NCBI RefSeq assembly: GCF_000425385.1
Contig: NZ_KE384358.1
Coordinates: forward strand, 69,623-133,622
Reading direction: 5' to 3'
Length of the DNA: 64,000 nt
From: Pseudoduganella violaceinigra DSM 15887
GTDB taxonomy: Bacteria > Pseudomonadota > Gammaproteobacteria > Burkholderiales > Burkholderiaceae_D
The position numbers and the translations under genes were made by a program. The notes below the pieces were generated by a model. The model had not been told where the DNA came from and ran no database searches. It worked only from the letters and a program-made list of their open reading frames with translations. Shown here piece after piece: positions 47,321 to 57,158 of this stretch. Within the stretch, counting starts at the first letter, position 1. Every line of letters starts with the position of its first letter.

Positions 47321-47934
47321 ATGCCCGACCCATCCTCGCCTCGCGCCCCGTCGGCCTGCTGGCCACCACGGCCCTGGTCGCCACCTGGCTGCTGTTCTCG
47401 GTCGCCCATGCGCGCGCCTTCAGCGCCAGCGGCGACTGGACCTACCTGCTGTTCGTGGCCTCGGAAACCCTGGTGGCGGCGCTCTTCATGCTGCGCTCGG
47501 AACCGGCCGCCGTCTCGCATTCGCCGCTCGACTGGCTGTTGGCCATCACCTCCACCGGCGCCCCCTTCTTCTTCGCCCCCAGCGGCGAAGGCCTGCTGCC
47601 GGCCGCGCGCGTCCTGATCGTGCTAGGCGTGCTGCTGCAAATCGGCGGCCTGCTCTCGCTCAACCGCAGTTTCGGCCTGGTGGCCGCCAAGCGCCAGATC
47701 AAGACGTCCGGCCTGTACCGCTGGATCCGCCATCCGCTGTACGCCAGCTACCTGCTCAGCTACACCGGCTACGTGCTGTCGAATACCAGTACCGGCAATG
47801 TCGCCACCTGCCTGGTCGCCTCCCTGCTGCTGCTGGCCAGGCTGCAGCGCGAGGAACGCTTCCTGTCGCGCGATAGCGAGTATGCCCTGTATATGCGCCG
47901 CGTGAAATATCGCGTCCTGCCAATGGTGTTTTAA
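47317..47934 (+). CDS. Isoprenylcysteine methyltransferase (ICMT)-like membrane protein
   Basis: 205 residues with about four to five membrane helices. The C-terminal half has the ICMT/phospholipid methyltransferase pattern: SGLYRWIRHPLYASYLL (SAM-binding His-Pro) and the EERFL...Y..Y motif near the end. Overlaps the cpaA stop by 4 nt. The substrate is unknown. Because CpaA lacks a methylase domain, N-methylation of pilin is one conceivable role; this is speculation. Confidence 0.85.
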   Translation: MNARPILASRPVGLLATTALVATWLLFSVAHARAFSASGDWTYLLFVASETLVAALFMLRSEPAAVSHSPLDWLLAITSTGAPFFFAPSGEGLLPAARVLIVLGVLLQIGGLLSLNRSFGLVAAKRQIKTSGLYRWIRHPLYASYLLSYTGYVLSNTSTGNVATCLVASLLLLARLQREERFLSRDSEYALYMRRVKYRVLPMVF

Positions 47935-47946
47935 GAGAGGTTCGCC

Positions 47947-49263
47947 ATGCCCGCCGACTTTGAAGAACCAAGCAAGCGCTCCTGGGCCGACGACCCGCTG
48001 CGCGTCCCCGCTCCGCGCACGGTGGAGGAAACCGGGCTGCCCTTCCTGCTGCTGGTGGAACTGGCCAGCAAGGTGCTGTACCAGCGCGGGCAGATCAAGC
48101 TCAACGAGCTGGCCGGCCACCTCAAGCTGCCGCCCTCGGTGCTCGATCCGGTGCTGGCCTTCATGCGCACCGAGAAGCTGGCCGAGATGCAGCGCCGCGG
48201 CAGCAGCAATACCGACGCCGACATCGTCTACAACCTGAGCGACACGGGCCGCGCCCGCGGCGCCGAATTCGTCCGGCGCGACGCCTATGCCGGCGCCGCC
48301 CCGGTCACCTTTAGCGACTATGCCGAACGCGTGCGCGCCCATAGCGTGGCGCAGATGCGCGTCAAGCGCGAACATATCCGCAAGACGTTCGACGGCATCG
48401 TCGCCAGCCCCGCAGTGCTTGACCAGTTGGGCGCGGCCATGAATAGTGGCCGCGCCATTTTTATCCATGGTCCAGCCGGCAGCGGCAAGACTTACCTGGC
48501 CGAGCGCCTGAACGGCCTGCTGCAGGGACAGATCGCCGTGCCGCACGCCCTGCTGGTCGACGGCGACATCATTCCCGTCTTCGACCCGGTGGTGCACAGC
48601 GCCATCGAGGACAGCGCCCCACCGGGCATGCTGTTCGACCGCCGCACGCCGCGCGACCAGCGCTGGGTGCGCTGCCAGCGCCCCGCCGTCATCACCGGCG
48701 GCGAACTGACCCTGGAAGCGCTCGATCTGCGCTTCGACCCGGCCAGCCGCCTGTACCAGGCGCCGCCGCACCTGAAGGCCAACGGCGGCATCTTCATCAT
48801 CGACGACCTGGGCCGCCAACGCTGCTCGCCGGTGGAGCTGATGAACCGCTGGATCGTGCCGATGGACCGCCAGGTCGACTACCTGTCGCTGCAGAACGGC
48901 TACAAGTTCCCGGTGCCGTTCGACGTGGTGGTGATCTTCTCCTCCAACCTGCCGCCCGAATCGCTGGCCGACGGCTCCTTCCTGCGCCGCCTGGGCTACA
49001 AGATCCATGTCGGCGCGATGCAGCCGGAGCAGTACGAAACCGTGTTCCGCCAGGTCTGCCAGCGCTTCTCGGTGCCCTTCGAGGCCGAGAGCTTCGCCTG
49101 GCTGATGCGCCACCACCAGCTGCATGAGCGGCCGCTGATGGCCTGCTACCCGCGCGACCTGGTGTCGCAATTGCGCGACCTGGCCGCTTATGAAGGACGT
49201 CTGCCCAGCCTCGATATCGCGTCGCTGGAATGGGCCTGGAATAACTATTTTGCCGCTGTCTGA
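47947..49263 (+). CDS. AAA-type ATPase of the Tad locus
   Basis: 438 residues. An N-terminal winged-helix-like region (about 30-110) precedes a AAA core with Walker A IFIHGPAGSGKTYLAE (about 172-187), Walker B IFIIDDLGRQ (near 280) and a sensor-1 type VVIFSSNLPPE. This ATPase differs from CpaF and CpaE and has been seen in beta-proteobacterial tad clusters (from memory). May remodel or regulate the machinery. Confidence 0.85.
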   Translation: MPADFEEPSKRSWADDPLRVPAPRTVEETGLPFLLLVELASKVLYQRGQIKLNELAGHLKLPPSVLDPVLAFMRTEKLAEMQRRGSSNTDADIVYNLSDTGRARGAEFVRRDAYAGAAPVTFSDYAERVRAHSVAQMRVKREHIRKTFDGIVASPAVLDQLGAAMNSGRAIFIHGPAGSGKTYLAERLNGLLQGQIAVPHALLVDGDIIPVFDPVVHSAIEDSAPPGMLFDRRTPRDQRWVRCQRPAVITGGELTLEALDLRFDPASRLYQAPPHLKANGGIFIIDDLGRQRCSPVELMNRWIVPMDRQVDYLSLQNGYKFPVPFDVVVIFSSNLPPESLADGSFLRRLGYKIHVGAMQPEQYETVFRQVCQRFSVPFEAESFAWLMRHHQLHERPLMACYPRDLVSQLRDLAAYEGRLPSLDIASLEWAWNNYFAAV

Positions 49264-49288
49264 ACCGTAGCACACCAAGGGGATAATC

Positions 49289-50137
49289 ATGAGGAACACA
49301 CGTGCAATGATCATGATGGTGGTTGCCATCGCCCTGGCCTTCGTGGCCGTTGTGGTGGCGGCGCGCTGGATCAACGCCCAGGCCAGCGGCAACACCGCCA
49401 AAGTGGCCGTGGCCCAGGTCGACATCAACCTGGGCGCGCGCATCACACCCGACATGGTGCGCCTGGTCGATTGGCCCGCCTCGGTGCAGCCGCCCGGCGC
49501 CATCAAGGACGACAAGCTGCTCGAATCGCGCGTCACGCGCACCAGCATCACGCGCGGCGAGGCCATCCTGGAATCGAAGCTGGCGCCGCCCGGCACCCAG
49601 GGCGGGCTGTCGGCCGTGGTGGCCGAAGGCAAGCGCGCCATGACGGTGCGGGTCAACGACGTGGTGGGCGTGGCCGGCTTCGCGCTGCCGGGCAATTACG
49701 TCGACATCCTGGTCAACACCCAGGAGGAAGGCCAGCGCACCCAGACCAAGGACCCGACCATTTCCAAGATCGTGCTGGAGCGCATCCTGGTGCTGGCCGT
49801 GGCGCAGGAATCGTCGCGCGATGAAACCAAGCCGAAGGTGGTCAACGCCGTGACGCTGGAACTGACCCCGGAACAGGTGGAGAAGCTGGACCTGGCGCGC
49901 AGCGTCGGCAGCCTGTCGCTGGTGCTGCGCAACCAGGTCGACCCGAACCCTTCGCTGACCACCGGCGCCACCAAGTCCACCCTGCTGGGCGCCCAGAGCG
50001 CGCCGGCGCCGGCGGCGAAAGCCGAAGCGGCGCCAGCACCCAAGCCAGTCGCGGTGCGCAAGGTCGCCAATGTACCGCCGCCAGGAGTGAAAGTGGAAAT
50101 GATCAAGGGCCTCGACCGCAGCAGCCAACAATTCTGA
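49289..50137 (+). CDS. cpaB: Flp pilus assembly protein CpaB/RcpC
   Basis: 282 residues. N-terminal membrane anchor (MMVVAIALAFVAVVVAARW), then a SAF domain with VAVAQVDINLGARITPDMV and the RcpC-type domain with RAMTVRVNDVVGVAGF and GNYVDILVNT. Ala/Pro-rich C-terminus. Works in the periplasm with the secretin. Confidence 0.95.
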   Translation: MRNTRAMIMMVVAIALAFVAVVVAARWINAQASGNTAKVAVAQVDINLGARITPDMVRLVDWPASVQPPGAIKDDKLLESRVTRTSITRGEAILESKLAPPGTQGGLSAVVAEGKRAMTVRVNDVVGVAGFALPGNYVDILVNTQEEGQRTQTKDPTISKIVLERILVLAVAQESSRDETKPKVVNAVTLELTPEQVEKLDLARSVGSLSLVLRNQVDPNPSLTTGATKSTLLGAQSAPAPAAKAEAAPAPKPVAVRKVANVPPPGVKVEMIKGLDRSSQQF

Positions 50138-50165
50138 TCGCATGACCGAACATACGGAGCTTCCC

Positions 50166-51734
50166 ATGAAAAGTCTAAGCACCGCGGTACCGAACCTCCT
50201 GGGCGCCTTGCTGGTCCTGCCCGCCCTGGCCCTGCCGGCGCACGCCCAGGTGGGCGCCGAAGCGGCCGTCGTCGCGCAGCAGCCGAAGATGAAGGCCAAG
50301 GGCGCCAGCGCCCCGGGCAAGAAGGCCGAGGCGCCGGTGGCCGCCATGCCGGAGGGACGCACCGAGATGGCGCCGGCCTTGCAGCTGGCCGAGGGCAAGT
50401 CCAGCATCGTGCGCCTGCAGCACCCGGCGGCGCGGGTGGCGGTGGGCGACGCCCGCATCGCCGACGTGATCCTGCTGAACCAGCGCGAAGTCTATGTCCT
50501 GGGCCGCACGGTCGGCGCCACCAACCTGATGGTCTGGCAAAAGACCGGCGATACCGTCATTGCCGACCTGACCGTCAGCGCCGACACCGCCGCGCTGCAG
50601 TCCGGCGTCGACAAGCTGACCGGCCAGGCCGGCATGGTCAAGGTCAGCGCCGCCGCCGACTCCATCATGCTGAGCGGCACCGTGCCCGACGTGGTGGTGG
50701 CCGAACACGTGCTGCAGATGGCCAATGCCTTCGTCACCCGTCCGCGCCCCGCCGCGGGCGGCCCCGGCACCGGCTCGGCCGCCCCGGCCGGCGCCAGCAC
50801 GGCGCCGGCGCCCACCGAGGGCGGCATGTCGCTCAAGATCATCAATATGATGACCGTCGCCGCGCCGCAGCAGGTGATGCTGGAAGTGAAGGTGGCCGAA
50901 GTGTCCAAGACCCTGGTCGACCAGCTGGGCGCCAGCATCGGCGTCGGCCACAGCATCGGCAACTGGACCTATACCCTGCTGTCGAACCTGTTGAGCGGCA
51001 ATCCCTCGCTGGCGGCGGCCACCAAGAATTCGAACGGCAACTTCTTCTCCATCGACGCGCAAAAGCGCGACGGCCTGGTGAAGATGCTGGCCGAGCCGAA
51101 CCTGATGGCCATCAGCGGCCAGGAGGCCAGCTTCCTGGCCGGCGGCAAGATCTTCATCCCGGTCGCCTCCACCCCGGAAGGCGGCATCACCCGCATCACG
51201 CTGGAGGAGAAGGAATTCGGCGTCGCCGTGCGCTTCACCCCCACCGTGCTGGCCGATGGCCGCATCAACCTGAAGGTGGCGCCGGAAGTGTCTGAACTGA
51301 ACAAGGAGGGCGTGGGCATTTCGGCTTCCGGCATCAACGGCACAGCCATCCTGCCCTCCTTCACCACGCGGCGCGCCGCCACCACGGTGCAGCTGTTCGA
51401 CGGCCAGAGCTTCGCCATCGGTGGTCTGATCAAGAACAACACCACCAACAATATCAAGGCCGTGCCGGGCCTGGGCGAAATCCCCGTGCTGGGCGCCCTG
51501 TTCCGCTCCAACGATTTCCAGACCGACCGCTCGGAACTGGTGTTCGTGATCACGCCGCGCCTGGTCAAGCCGCTGCCGCCGGACTTTGCGAATAATCTGC
51601 CGACCTCGAACGTGACCGAGCCCAGCCGCGCCGCCCGCATCTTCAACGGCAAGATGGAAGGCGACCCGCCGCCTGCCAAGCAGCCATCGCAGAAACAATC
51701 TGCCCAGCAGTCCGGCGGTTTTGACGTGAACTAG
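50166..51734 (+). CDS. cpaC: Tad secretin CpaC/RcpA
   Basis: 522-residue outer-membrane secretin. The start at 50166 has GGAG 7 nt upstream and gives a clean signal peptide ending AHA; a longer frame from 50142 is less likely. BON/N-domain motifs include VRLQHPAARVAVGD and YVLGRTVGATNLMVW; the secretin core shows VMLEVKVAEVSKTLVDQLG and the C-terminal VPGLGEIPVLGALFRS...ELVFVITPRLV. Forms the pilus exit channel. Confidence 0.96.
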   Translation: MKSLSTAVPNLLGALLVLPALALPAHAQVGAEAAVVAQQPKMKAKGASAPGKKAEAPVAAMPEGRTEMAPALQLAEGKSSIVRLQHPAARVAVGDARIADVILLNQREVYVLGRTVGATNLMVWQKTGDTVIADLTVSADTAALQSGVDKLTGQAGMVKVSAAADSIMLSGTVPDVVVAEHVLQMANAFVTRPRPAAGGPGTGSAAPAGASTAPAPTEGGMSLKIINMMTVAAPQQVMLEVKVAEVSKTLVDQLGASIGVGHSIGNWTYTLLSNLLSGNPSLAAATKNSNGNFFSIDAQKRDGLVKMLAEPNLMAISGQEASFLAGGKIFIPVASTPEGGITRITLEEKEFGVAVRFTPTVLADGRINLKVAPEVSELNKEGVGISASGINGTAILPSFTTRRAATTVQLFDGQSFAIGGLIKNNTTNNIKAVPGLGEIPVLGALFRSNDFQTDRSELVFVITPRLVKPLPPDFANNLPTSNVTEPSRAARIFNGKMEGDPPPAKQPSQKQSAQQSGGFDVN

Positions 51735-51742
51735 GAGGCCAT

Positions 51743-52018
51743 ATGAACACCACTTTCCTGCGCCGCGCCGCCGGCGCCCTGCTCCCCCTGGCTCTGGCAG
51801 CCTGCATGGAACCGGCGCCCAATGTCGAGCGCAACCTGGGCAAGGCGATGACCGATATGCGCAACGCCCAGATCATCAATCCCGGCGCCGAGCGCAATAC
51901 GGCGGTGCCGAACGGGCTTGACGGCGCCGCCGCCGCCTCGGCCTACGACCAGTACCAGAAATCGTTCAAGGCGCCCGAGAAGAACAACAACACCTTCCTG
52001 ATCGGCGTCGGTCACTAG
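51743..52018 (+). CDS. Small lipoprotein of the tad operon
   Basis: 91 residues, with AGGAGG upstream. Lipobox LAAC puts the acylated Cys near residue 21; the mature part is polar with AQIINPGAERNTAVPNGLDG. It occupies the place of CpaD/RcpB-type outer-membrane lipoproteins, but is much shorter. Likely a secretin pilotin or accessory; inference from position. Confidence 0.8.
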   Translation: MNTTFLRRAAGALLPLALAACMEPAPNVERNLGKAMTDMRNAQIINPGAERNTAVPNGLDGAAAASAYDQYQKSFKAPEKNNNTFLIGVGH

Positions 52019-52027
52019 GAGACTGCC

Positions 52028-53578
52028 ATGGTCCAGCGCATCCAACAGCAGCACAAGCAACGCGGCGGGGTCGCCGTGATGACCGGCCTGCTGCTCATGT
52101 TCGTCCTGATCCCGGTCAGCGGCCTGGTGCTGGACCTTGGCCACCTGTATATCGTCAAGACCGAACTGCAGAACATGTCCGACTCGGCGGCCCTGGCGGC
52201 CGCCAAGGACCTGGACAACTCGGACACCGGCCTGAACAAGGCGGTCGCCGCCGGCAAGGCGCTCGCATTGAAGAACCGCTACAATTTCGGCAGCACGCTC
52301 ACGCTGCAGGACGCCAACTTCCGCTTCGCCGCCAGCCCGGACGGCCCGTGGTACACCCTGGCGCAGAGCCTGGGCAACGCCAATGGCCGTACCTTCGTTG
52401 AAGTCGACACCCGGGTCGGCGGCACCGGCGGCACCAAGCAATCGATCAATACTTGGCTGATGCGCATCGCCGGCGACAACAGCACCTCGACCTACGGCTG
52501 GGCGGTGGCGGGGCGCTTCATCAATTATGTAACGCCGATCGGTGTCTGCGCCATCGACCCGACCCGGCGCAACGCCAGCTATAACTACGGTACATTTACC
52601 GAACTTGTCGAATACGGCTTCCGCCGTGGGGTCTCGTACAATATATTCGATCTGGGTTCGCTGGGCGGCGCAGCCTCGGATCCCTATCAGATCAATCCGG
52701 TCAATTCACCGCCCAATGCCTGTAACGCTTCCAACAGCTCGGCCAATTCCACAGCACCGTTCATGTGCATCGGTAATAGCGCCGTGCTGACCACCGGCGT
52801 CGGACAGGTCTACACCAACACCGGCATGACCGCCTCGCTGGACAAGGCGCTCAACTCGCGCTTCAACGATTATTCGGGCGGATCCAAATGCGATCCCGCT
52901 ACCGCTCCGCCCGATAAAAATATCAAGGAGTACCTGCCGGGCACCGGCAACCCGCCGGCGGCCTGGCAAGATTCCGGCACCACCAACTTGCCCAGCCAGC
53001 AGTCGGTCGACACTGTCAGCAGTGGCGGCCTTGATACTCCAAAGTATTCGCTGCCGTTCGAACGCGCCTATCCCAGCACGGCATCGACGCGCGTTCCCAC
53101 GCCGGCAACATATCCGCAATACGGGGTGATGTGGTCGTACACGCCGGCCGTGCAGGCCGACGGCACGACCGCTATTACGCCGGCCCAGGCCAACGGCACC
53201 AAAGCATCAAGCAAGATGTACGGATCGCTCACCGGCGGGTCGCTCGACTACATCAACGCCGCCACCTACCCCACCAGCATCGGCGCCGGCTTCACGTCGG
53301 ATCATGCCGCGCCTTACAACCAGGCCAGCGGCGCGAACTTCCTGGCCCCTTCCGGACACACAGGGGTAGAGGATCGCCGCATCCTGAACATCGTCCTGAT
53401 TGACTGTCGCACTGCGCCGGCGGGAAGCGGCTCTTGCGGCGTCATGAACGCAGTCGGCATTGGAAAATTCTTCATGCAGAAGAAGGCCGACTTCAGCGGC
53501 TCGCCGAAGAAATTGAACGTTGAGTTCACGGGCCTTGTGGCGCCGGTGCCTTCGTCCGAAGTCAAACTATACAAGTGA
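52028..53578 (+). CDS. tadG: TadG-like pilus assembly protein
   Basis: 516 residues, with TAGGAG upstream. N-terminal RGGVAVMTGLLLMFVLIPVSG helix followed by DLGHLYIVKTELQNMSDSAALAAAKDL, the TadG hallmark. The large C-terminal part is extracytoplasmic, rich in Ser/Thr/Pro/Tyr, with few paired cysteines, and has no recognised adhesin domain. Base composition in the middle (52540-53300) is slightly less GC-rich than its neighbours. Confidence 0.9.
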   Translation: MVQRIQQQHKQRGGVAVMTGLLLMFVLIPVSGLVLDLGHLYIVKTELQNMSDSAALAAAKDLDNSDTGLNKAVAAGKALALKNRYNFGSTLTLQDANFRFAASPDGPWYTLAQSLGNANGRTFVEVDTRVGGTGGTKQSINTWLMRIAGDNSTSTYGWAVAGRFINYVTPIGVCAIDPTRRNASYNYGTFTELVEYGFRRGVSYNIFDLGSLGGAASDPYQINPVNSPPNACNASNSSANSTAPFMCIGNSAVLTTGVGQVYTNTGMTASLDKALNSRFNDYSGGSKCDPATAPPDKNIKEYLPGTGNPPAAWQDSGTTNLPSQQSVDTVSSGGLDTPKYSLPFERAYPSTASTRVPTPATYPQYGVMWSYTPAVQADGTTAITPAQANGTKASSKMYGSLTGGSLDYINAATYPTSIGAGFTSDHAAPYNQASGANFLAPSGHTGVEDRRILNIVLIDCRTAPAGSGSCGVMNAVGIGKFFMQKKADFSGSPKKLNVEFTGLVAPVPSSEVKLYK

Positions 53579-53583
53579 ATGCC

Positions 53584-54042
53584 ATGCGCAGCCATCCCTC
53601 CAACAAACAATCCGGCGCCGCCCTGGTCGAATTCGCACTGGTGGCATCGATCCTTTTTCTGCTGCTGGCAGGCACGTATGAATTCGGCCGCGCCTTCGCC
53701 TTTTACGACGCCCTGAGCAAGGCCACGCGCGACGGCGCCCGCTACATGAGCGTGGCAAAAAAAGCCACCATCAACTCGGCCTCTGTCAGCAACGCCAAGA
53801 GCGTGGTGGTGGCCGCCGCCAACGCCGCCAAGGTCCCCGGCTTCACCAGCAGCAATGTGGTGGTCACCTGCCTGGACGCCTCCTACAACGACAGCAACTG
53901 CGTCGACGGCACCGCGCCCGGCGGGATACGGGTCGAGATCACGAACTATTCGGTCAATATCGGCCAGACCATCCCGCTGATCGGCAATTCCGTGCGCCTG
54001 ATCAACCTGACCCCGCGCACCACCATGCGCTATATGCTGTGA
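53584..54042 (+). CDS. TadE-like pseudopilin (first)
   Basis: 152 residues from the ATG at 53584; a GTG at 53575 overlapping the tadG stop is an alternative start. Pseudopilin pattern QSG|AALVEFALVASILFLLLAG with Glu at +5, then TYEFGRAFAFYDALSKATRDGARYM as in TadE/TadF. Two cysteines in the C-terminal part may form a disulfide. Confidence 0.93.
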   Translation: MRSHPSNKQSGAALVEFALVASILFLLLAGTYEFGRAFAFYDALSKATRDGARYMSVAKKATINSASVSNAKSVVVAAANAAKVPGFTSSNVVVTCLDASYNDSNCVDGTAPGGIRVEITNYSVNIGQTIPLIGNSVRLINLTPRTTMRYML

Positions 54043-54049
54043 GGATGCC

Positions 54050-54580
54050 ATGAAAAATCCGGCCCGCCGCCCCAGCCTGAGGCGCCAGACCGGCGCCGCG
54101 ATCGTGGAGTTTGCCATCATCGGCGGCCTGCTGCTGGCCTTCATCTACGCCATCTTCGAGTTCGGCCGCATGATGTTCGTGTATAACACCATGCAGGAGA
54201 TCAGCCGGCGCGGCGCGCGCGAGGCGACCGTGCGCTGGGTCAGCGACGCCGCCGCCATCAAGAGCGTGGCGCTATTCGGCGCGACCACCCTGCCGGGCGG
54301 TCCCGAGATCACGAGCTCGAACATCTCCATCCGCTACCTGCGCGCCAACGGCGTCGACGAGGTCACCACCGTGCCGCTAGACGCAGGTGACAACCTGTCC
54401 GCCTGCAACGATATCACCCGCACCACGGAATGCATTATGTACGTCGAAGTCTCCGTCAAGAACGTCCAATTCAGCCCGCTGATTTTCAAAGCCGGCGCGG
54501 TCACCACCTCGCGGCCCACCAACGCCATGCCACAAGCGACCACCATCGTCTACGCCGAAAGCCTCGGCTTCACCAACTGA
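54050..54580 (+). CDS. TadE-like pseudopilin (second)
   Basis: 176 residues, with GAGGA upstream. Pattern QTG|AAIVEFAIIGGLLLAFIYA with Glu +5, then FEFGRMMFVYNTMQEISRRGAREA. Paired with the preceding gene as TadE/TadF-type minor pseudopilins cleaved by CpaA. Confidence 0.93.
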   Translation: MKNPARRPSLRRQTGAAIVEFAIIGGLLLAFIYAIFEFGRMMFVYNTMQEISRRGAREATVRWVSDAAAIKSVALFGATTLPGGPEITSSNISIRYLRANGVDEVTTVPLDAGDNLSACNDITRTTECIMYVEVSVKNVQFSPLIFKAGAVTTSRPTNAMPQATTIVYAESLGFTN

Positions 54581-54588
54581 GCGATCCC

Positions 54589-55749
54589 ATGAAGATCACC
54601 ACCATCTCCAGCAACGATAAGCAACTGTTCGACATCGCCCGCATCCTGCGTGAGCGCAGCCAGTCCGACCAGGTGGACGTTCTGCCTGGCTTGGTCGATA
54701 AGCTGCCCCGTTTCGAGCATGGCGCACCGGACTTGCTGCTGGTGGCGCAACCCTTGCTTAACGGCGCGGACCTCGAGCGGCTGGAAACACTCAGCGCGCA
54801 ACATCCCGACATGGCGATCATCGTCGCCTGCGGCCAGCAAACCCCCGACTTCCTGCTGCAGGCCATGCGCGCCGGCGTGCGCGAAGTGATGCCGATGCCC
54901 ATCGACCAGGCCGCGTTGCAGGCCGCGGTACGGCGCATCGACGACAAGCGCAATTTCAGCACCCGCTCGCTGGGCAAAGTGCTGGCCTTCATTTCATGCA
55001 AGGGCGGCAGTGGCGCCACCTTCCTGGCCGCCAACCTGGCCTATGCACTGGCGGCCGCCGAGGGCAAGAAGGTGGCGCTGTTCGACCTAAACCTGCAGTT
55101 CGGCGACGCCTCCCTGTTCGTTTCCGACCAGCGCCCGGCTGCCAGCGTTGCCAGCGTGGCGGGACAAATGCACCGTCTCGACGCGTCGTTGCTGTTTTCC
55201 AGCATGGTGCAGGTGACCCCGAATTTCCACGTGCTGGCGGCGCCGGACGATCCTACCCAGGCCAACGACGTGCATCCGGAACACATCGACGCCCTGCTGA
55301 GGCTGGCGCGCCAGCACTACGACTTCGTGCTGCTGGACGTCGGCCGCAGCCTGGACGCCGTGTCCGTGCGTGCCCTCGACCAGGCCGACATGATTTTCCC
55401 CATTCTGCAAGCAACGCTGCCGTATATCCGCGACGGCAAGCGGCTGTTGCAGGTATTCCGCTCGTTGGATTACCGCAAGGACAAAATTCACCTGATCGTC
55501 AACCGCCATTCCAACACCGGCGACATCCGCCTGCGCGATTGCGAGCAGGCCTACGGGATGGAGATGTTCCGCACCATCCCCAATCACTACGAAGCAGCAG
55601 CCGCCTCCGTAAACCAGGGCGTGCCGATCTTACAGCTGCAGCGCGCCAGCCCAATTTCCAAGGCCCTGCAAGACCTGGCACGCACCCTGGCCGGCGAAAG
55701 CAGTACCGAGGCGCGCGGCTGGCTATCCCGAATCCTTCAGCGCGCATAA
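54589..55749 (+). CDS. cpaE: Flp pilus assembly ATPase CpaE/TadZ
   Basis: 386 residues from the ATG at 54589. The N-terminal 115 residues form a receiver-like domain lacking a clear phosphoacceptor; the C-terminal part is a MinD/ParA-type ATPase with the deviant P-loop ISCKGGSGATFLAANLA and VALFDLNLQFGDAS. The P-loop carries Ala where MinD has Lys-Ser/Thr (GSGAT), as in many TadZ proteins. Positions the Tad machine at the membrane. Confidence 0.94.
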   Translation: MKITTISSNDKQLFDIARILRERSQSDQVDVLPGLVDKLPRFEHGAPDLLLVAQPLLNGADLERLETLSAQHPDMAIIVACGQQTPDFLLQAMRAGVREVMPMPIDQAALQAAVRRIDDKRNFSTRSLGKVLAFISCKGGSGATFLAANLAYALAAAEGKKVALFDLNLQFGDASLFVSDQRPAASVASVAGQMHRLDASLLFSSMVQVTPNFHVLAAPDDPTQANDVHPEHIDALLRLARQHYDFVLLDVGRSLDAVSVRALDQADMIFPILQATLPYIRDGKRLLQVFRSLDYRKDKIHLIVNRHSNTGDIRLRDCEQAYGMEMFRTIPNHYEAAAASVNQGVPILQLQRASPISKALQDLARTLAGESSTEARGWLSRILQRA

Positions 55750-55781
55750 GCCGCACCCACGCCTAGCCCATGGAGCCGACC

Positions 55782-57155
55782 ATGCAGATCCCAGCCCAGA
55801 CCCTCCGCAACCGCCTTGGCGCCAACGCGCCGGTCAACAGCAACGTCGCCGCACTGCGCACTTCCGAGGCGATCGACAATCGCGCCTACCAGCAGCTCAA
55901 GCACCGCATCCACCAGACGCTGCTCGACCGGGTCGACCTGGAAGGCATGCAGCGCCTGACGCAGGACCAGATCCGCGACGAGCTCAAAGTGCTGGTCGAG
56001 CGCCTGCTGGAAGAGAACATGGTCGTGATCAACGACAGCGAGCGGCGCAACCTGACGCGCGACATCCAGTACGAGGTGCTGGGCTTCGGGCCGCTTGAGC
56101 CGCTCTTGGCCGACCCCAATGTGTCGGACATCCTGGTCAACGGCGCGCGCCAGGTGTACGTCGAGCGCAAGGGCTGCCTGGAGCTGACCCCGATCACCTT
56201 CAACGACGACGCCCACCTGATGAAGATCATCGACAAGATCGTCTCGCGCGTGGGGCGCCGCATCGACGAATCGAGCCCGATGGTCGACGCCCGCCTGCCG
56301 GACGGCTCGCGCGTAAACGCCATCATCCCGCCGCTGGCCATCGACGGCCCGGTGCTGTCGATCCGCCGCTTCTCGGCCGACCCGCTCGGCCTGGCCGAGC
56401 TGATCAGCTTCAACTCGATGACCGAGGCCATGGCCACCATCCTGCAGGCGCTGGGCAAGAGCAAGGTCAATATCCTGATTTCGGGCGGCACCGGCTCCGG
56501 CAAGACCACCATGCTGAACGCCATTTCCGGCTACATCAACCACAGCGAGCGCATCGTCACCATCGAGGACGCCGCCGAACTGCAGCTGCAGCAGCCGCAC
56601 ATCGTGCGCCTGGAAACCCGGCCGCCGAATATCGAAAACAAGGGCGAAGTGACGCAGCGCGCCCTGGTGCGCAACGCCCTGCGCATGCGCCCCGACCGCA
56701 TCATCCTGGGCGAGGTGCGCGGCGCCGAAGCGCTGGACATGCTGCAGGCGATGAACACCGGCCACGAAGGCTCGATGGCCACCATCCACGCCAACACCCC
56801 GCGCGACGCGCTGACCCGCCTGGAAAACATGATCAGCATGGGCGCCCCCGGCCTGCCGGTAAAAGCCATGCGCCAGCAGATCAGCTCCGCGATCGGCGTG
56901 GTGGTGCAGGTGGCGCGCCTGACCGACGGCAAGCGCAAGCTGATGTCGATCCAGGAGATCACCGGCATGGAAGGCGAGATGATCACCATGCAGGAAATCT
57001 TCTGCTTCAAGCAGACCGGCGTCGGCACCGACGGCTCGGTGCAGGGCTTCTTCAGCGCCACGGGCGTGCGGCCGCGCTTCGGCGAGCGCCTGCGCACCTT
57101 CGGCGTCACTCTGGCCGACGACATGTTCGACCCCACCGTGCAAAAGAGGATGTAA
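55782..57155 (+). CDS. cpaF: Tad pilus motor ATPase CpaF/TadA
   Basis: 457 residues from the ATG at 55782, preferred because GGAG is correctly spaced; the ATG at 55770 is an alternative. Secretion ATPase motifs: [16 protein letters not shown], Walker [28 protein letters not shown] (Asp box), [21 protein letters not shown] (Walker B) and [12 protein letters not shown] (His box). Drives pilus assembly and possibly retraction. Confidence 0.97.
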   Translation: MQIPAQTLRNRLGANAPVNSNVAALRTSEAIDNRAYQQLKHRIHQTLLDRVDLEGMQRLTQDQIRDELKVLVERLLEENMVVINDSERRNLTRDIQYEVLGFGPLEPLLADPNVSDILVNGARQVYVERKGCLELTPITFNDDAHLMKIIDKIVSRVGRRIDESSPMVDARLPDGSRVNAIIPPLAIDGPVLSIRRFSADPLGLAELISFNSMTEAMATILQALGKSKVNILISGGTGSGKTTMLNAISGYINHSERIVTIEDAAELQLQQPHIVRLETRPPNIENKGEVTQRALVRNALRMRPDRIILGEVRGAEALDMLQAMNTGHEGSMATIHANTPRDALTRLENMISMGAPGLPVKAMRQQISSAIGVVVQVARLTDGKRKLMSIQEITGMEGEMITMQEIFCFKQTGVGTDGSVQGFFSATGVRPRFGERLRTFGVTLADDMFDPTVQKRM

Positions 57156-57158
57156 GCC

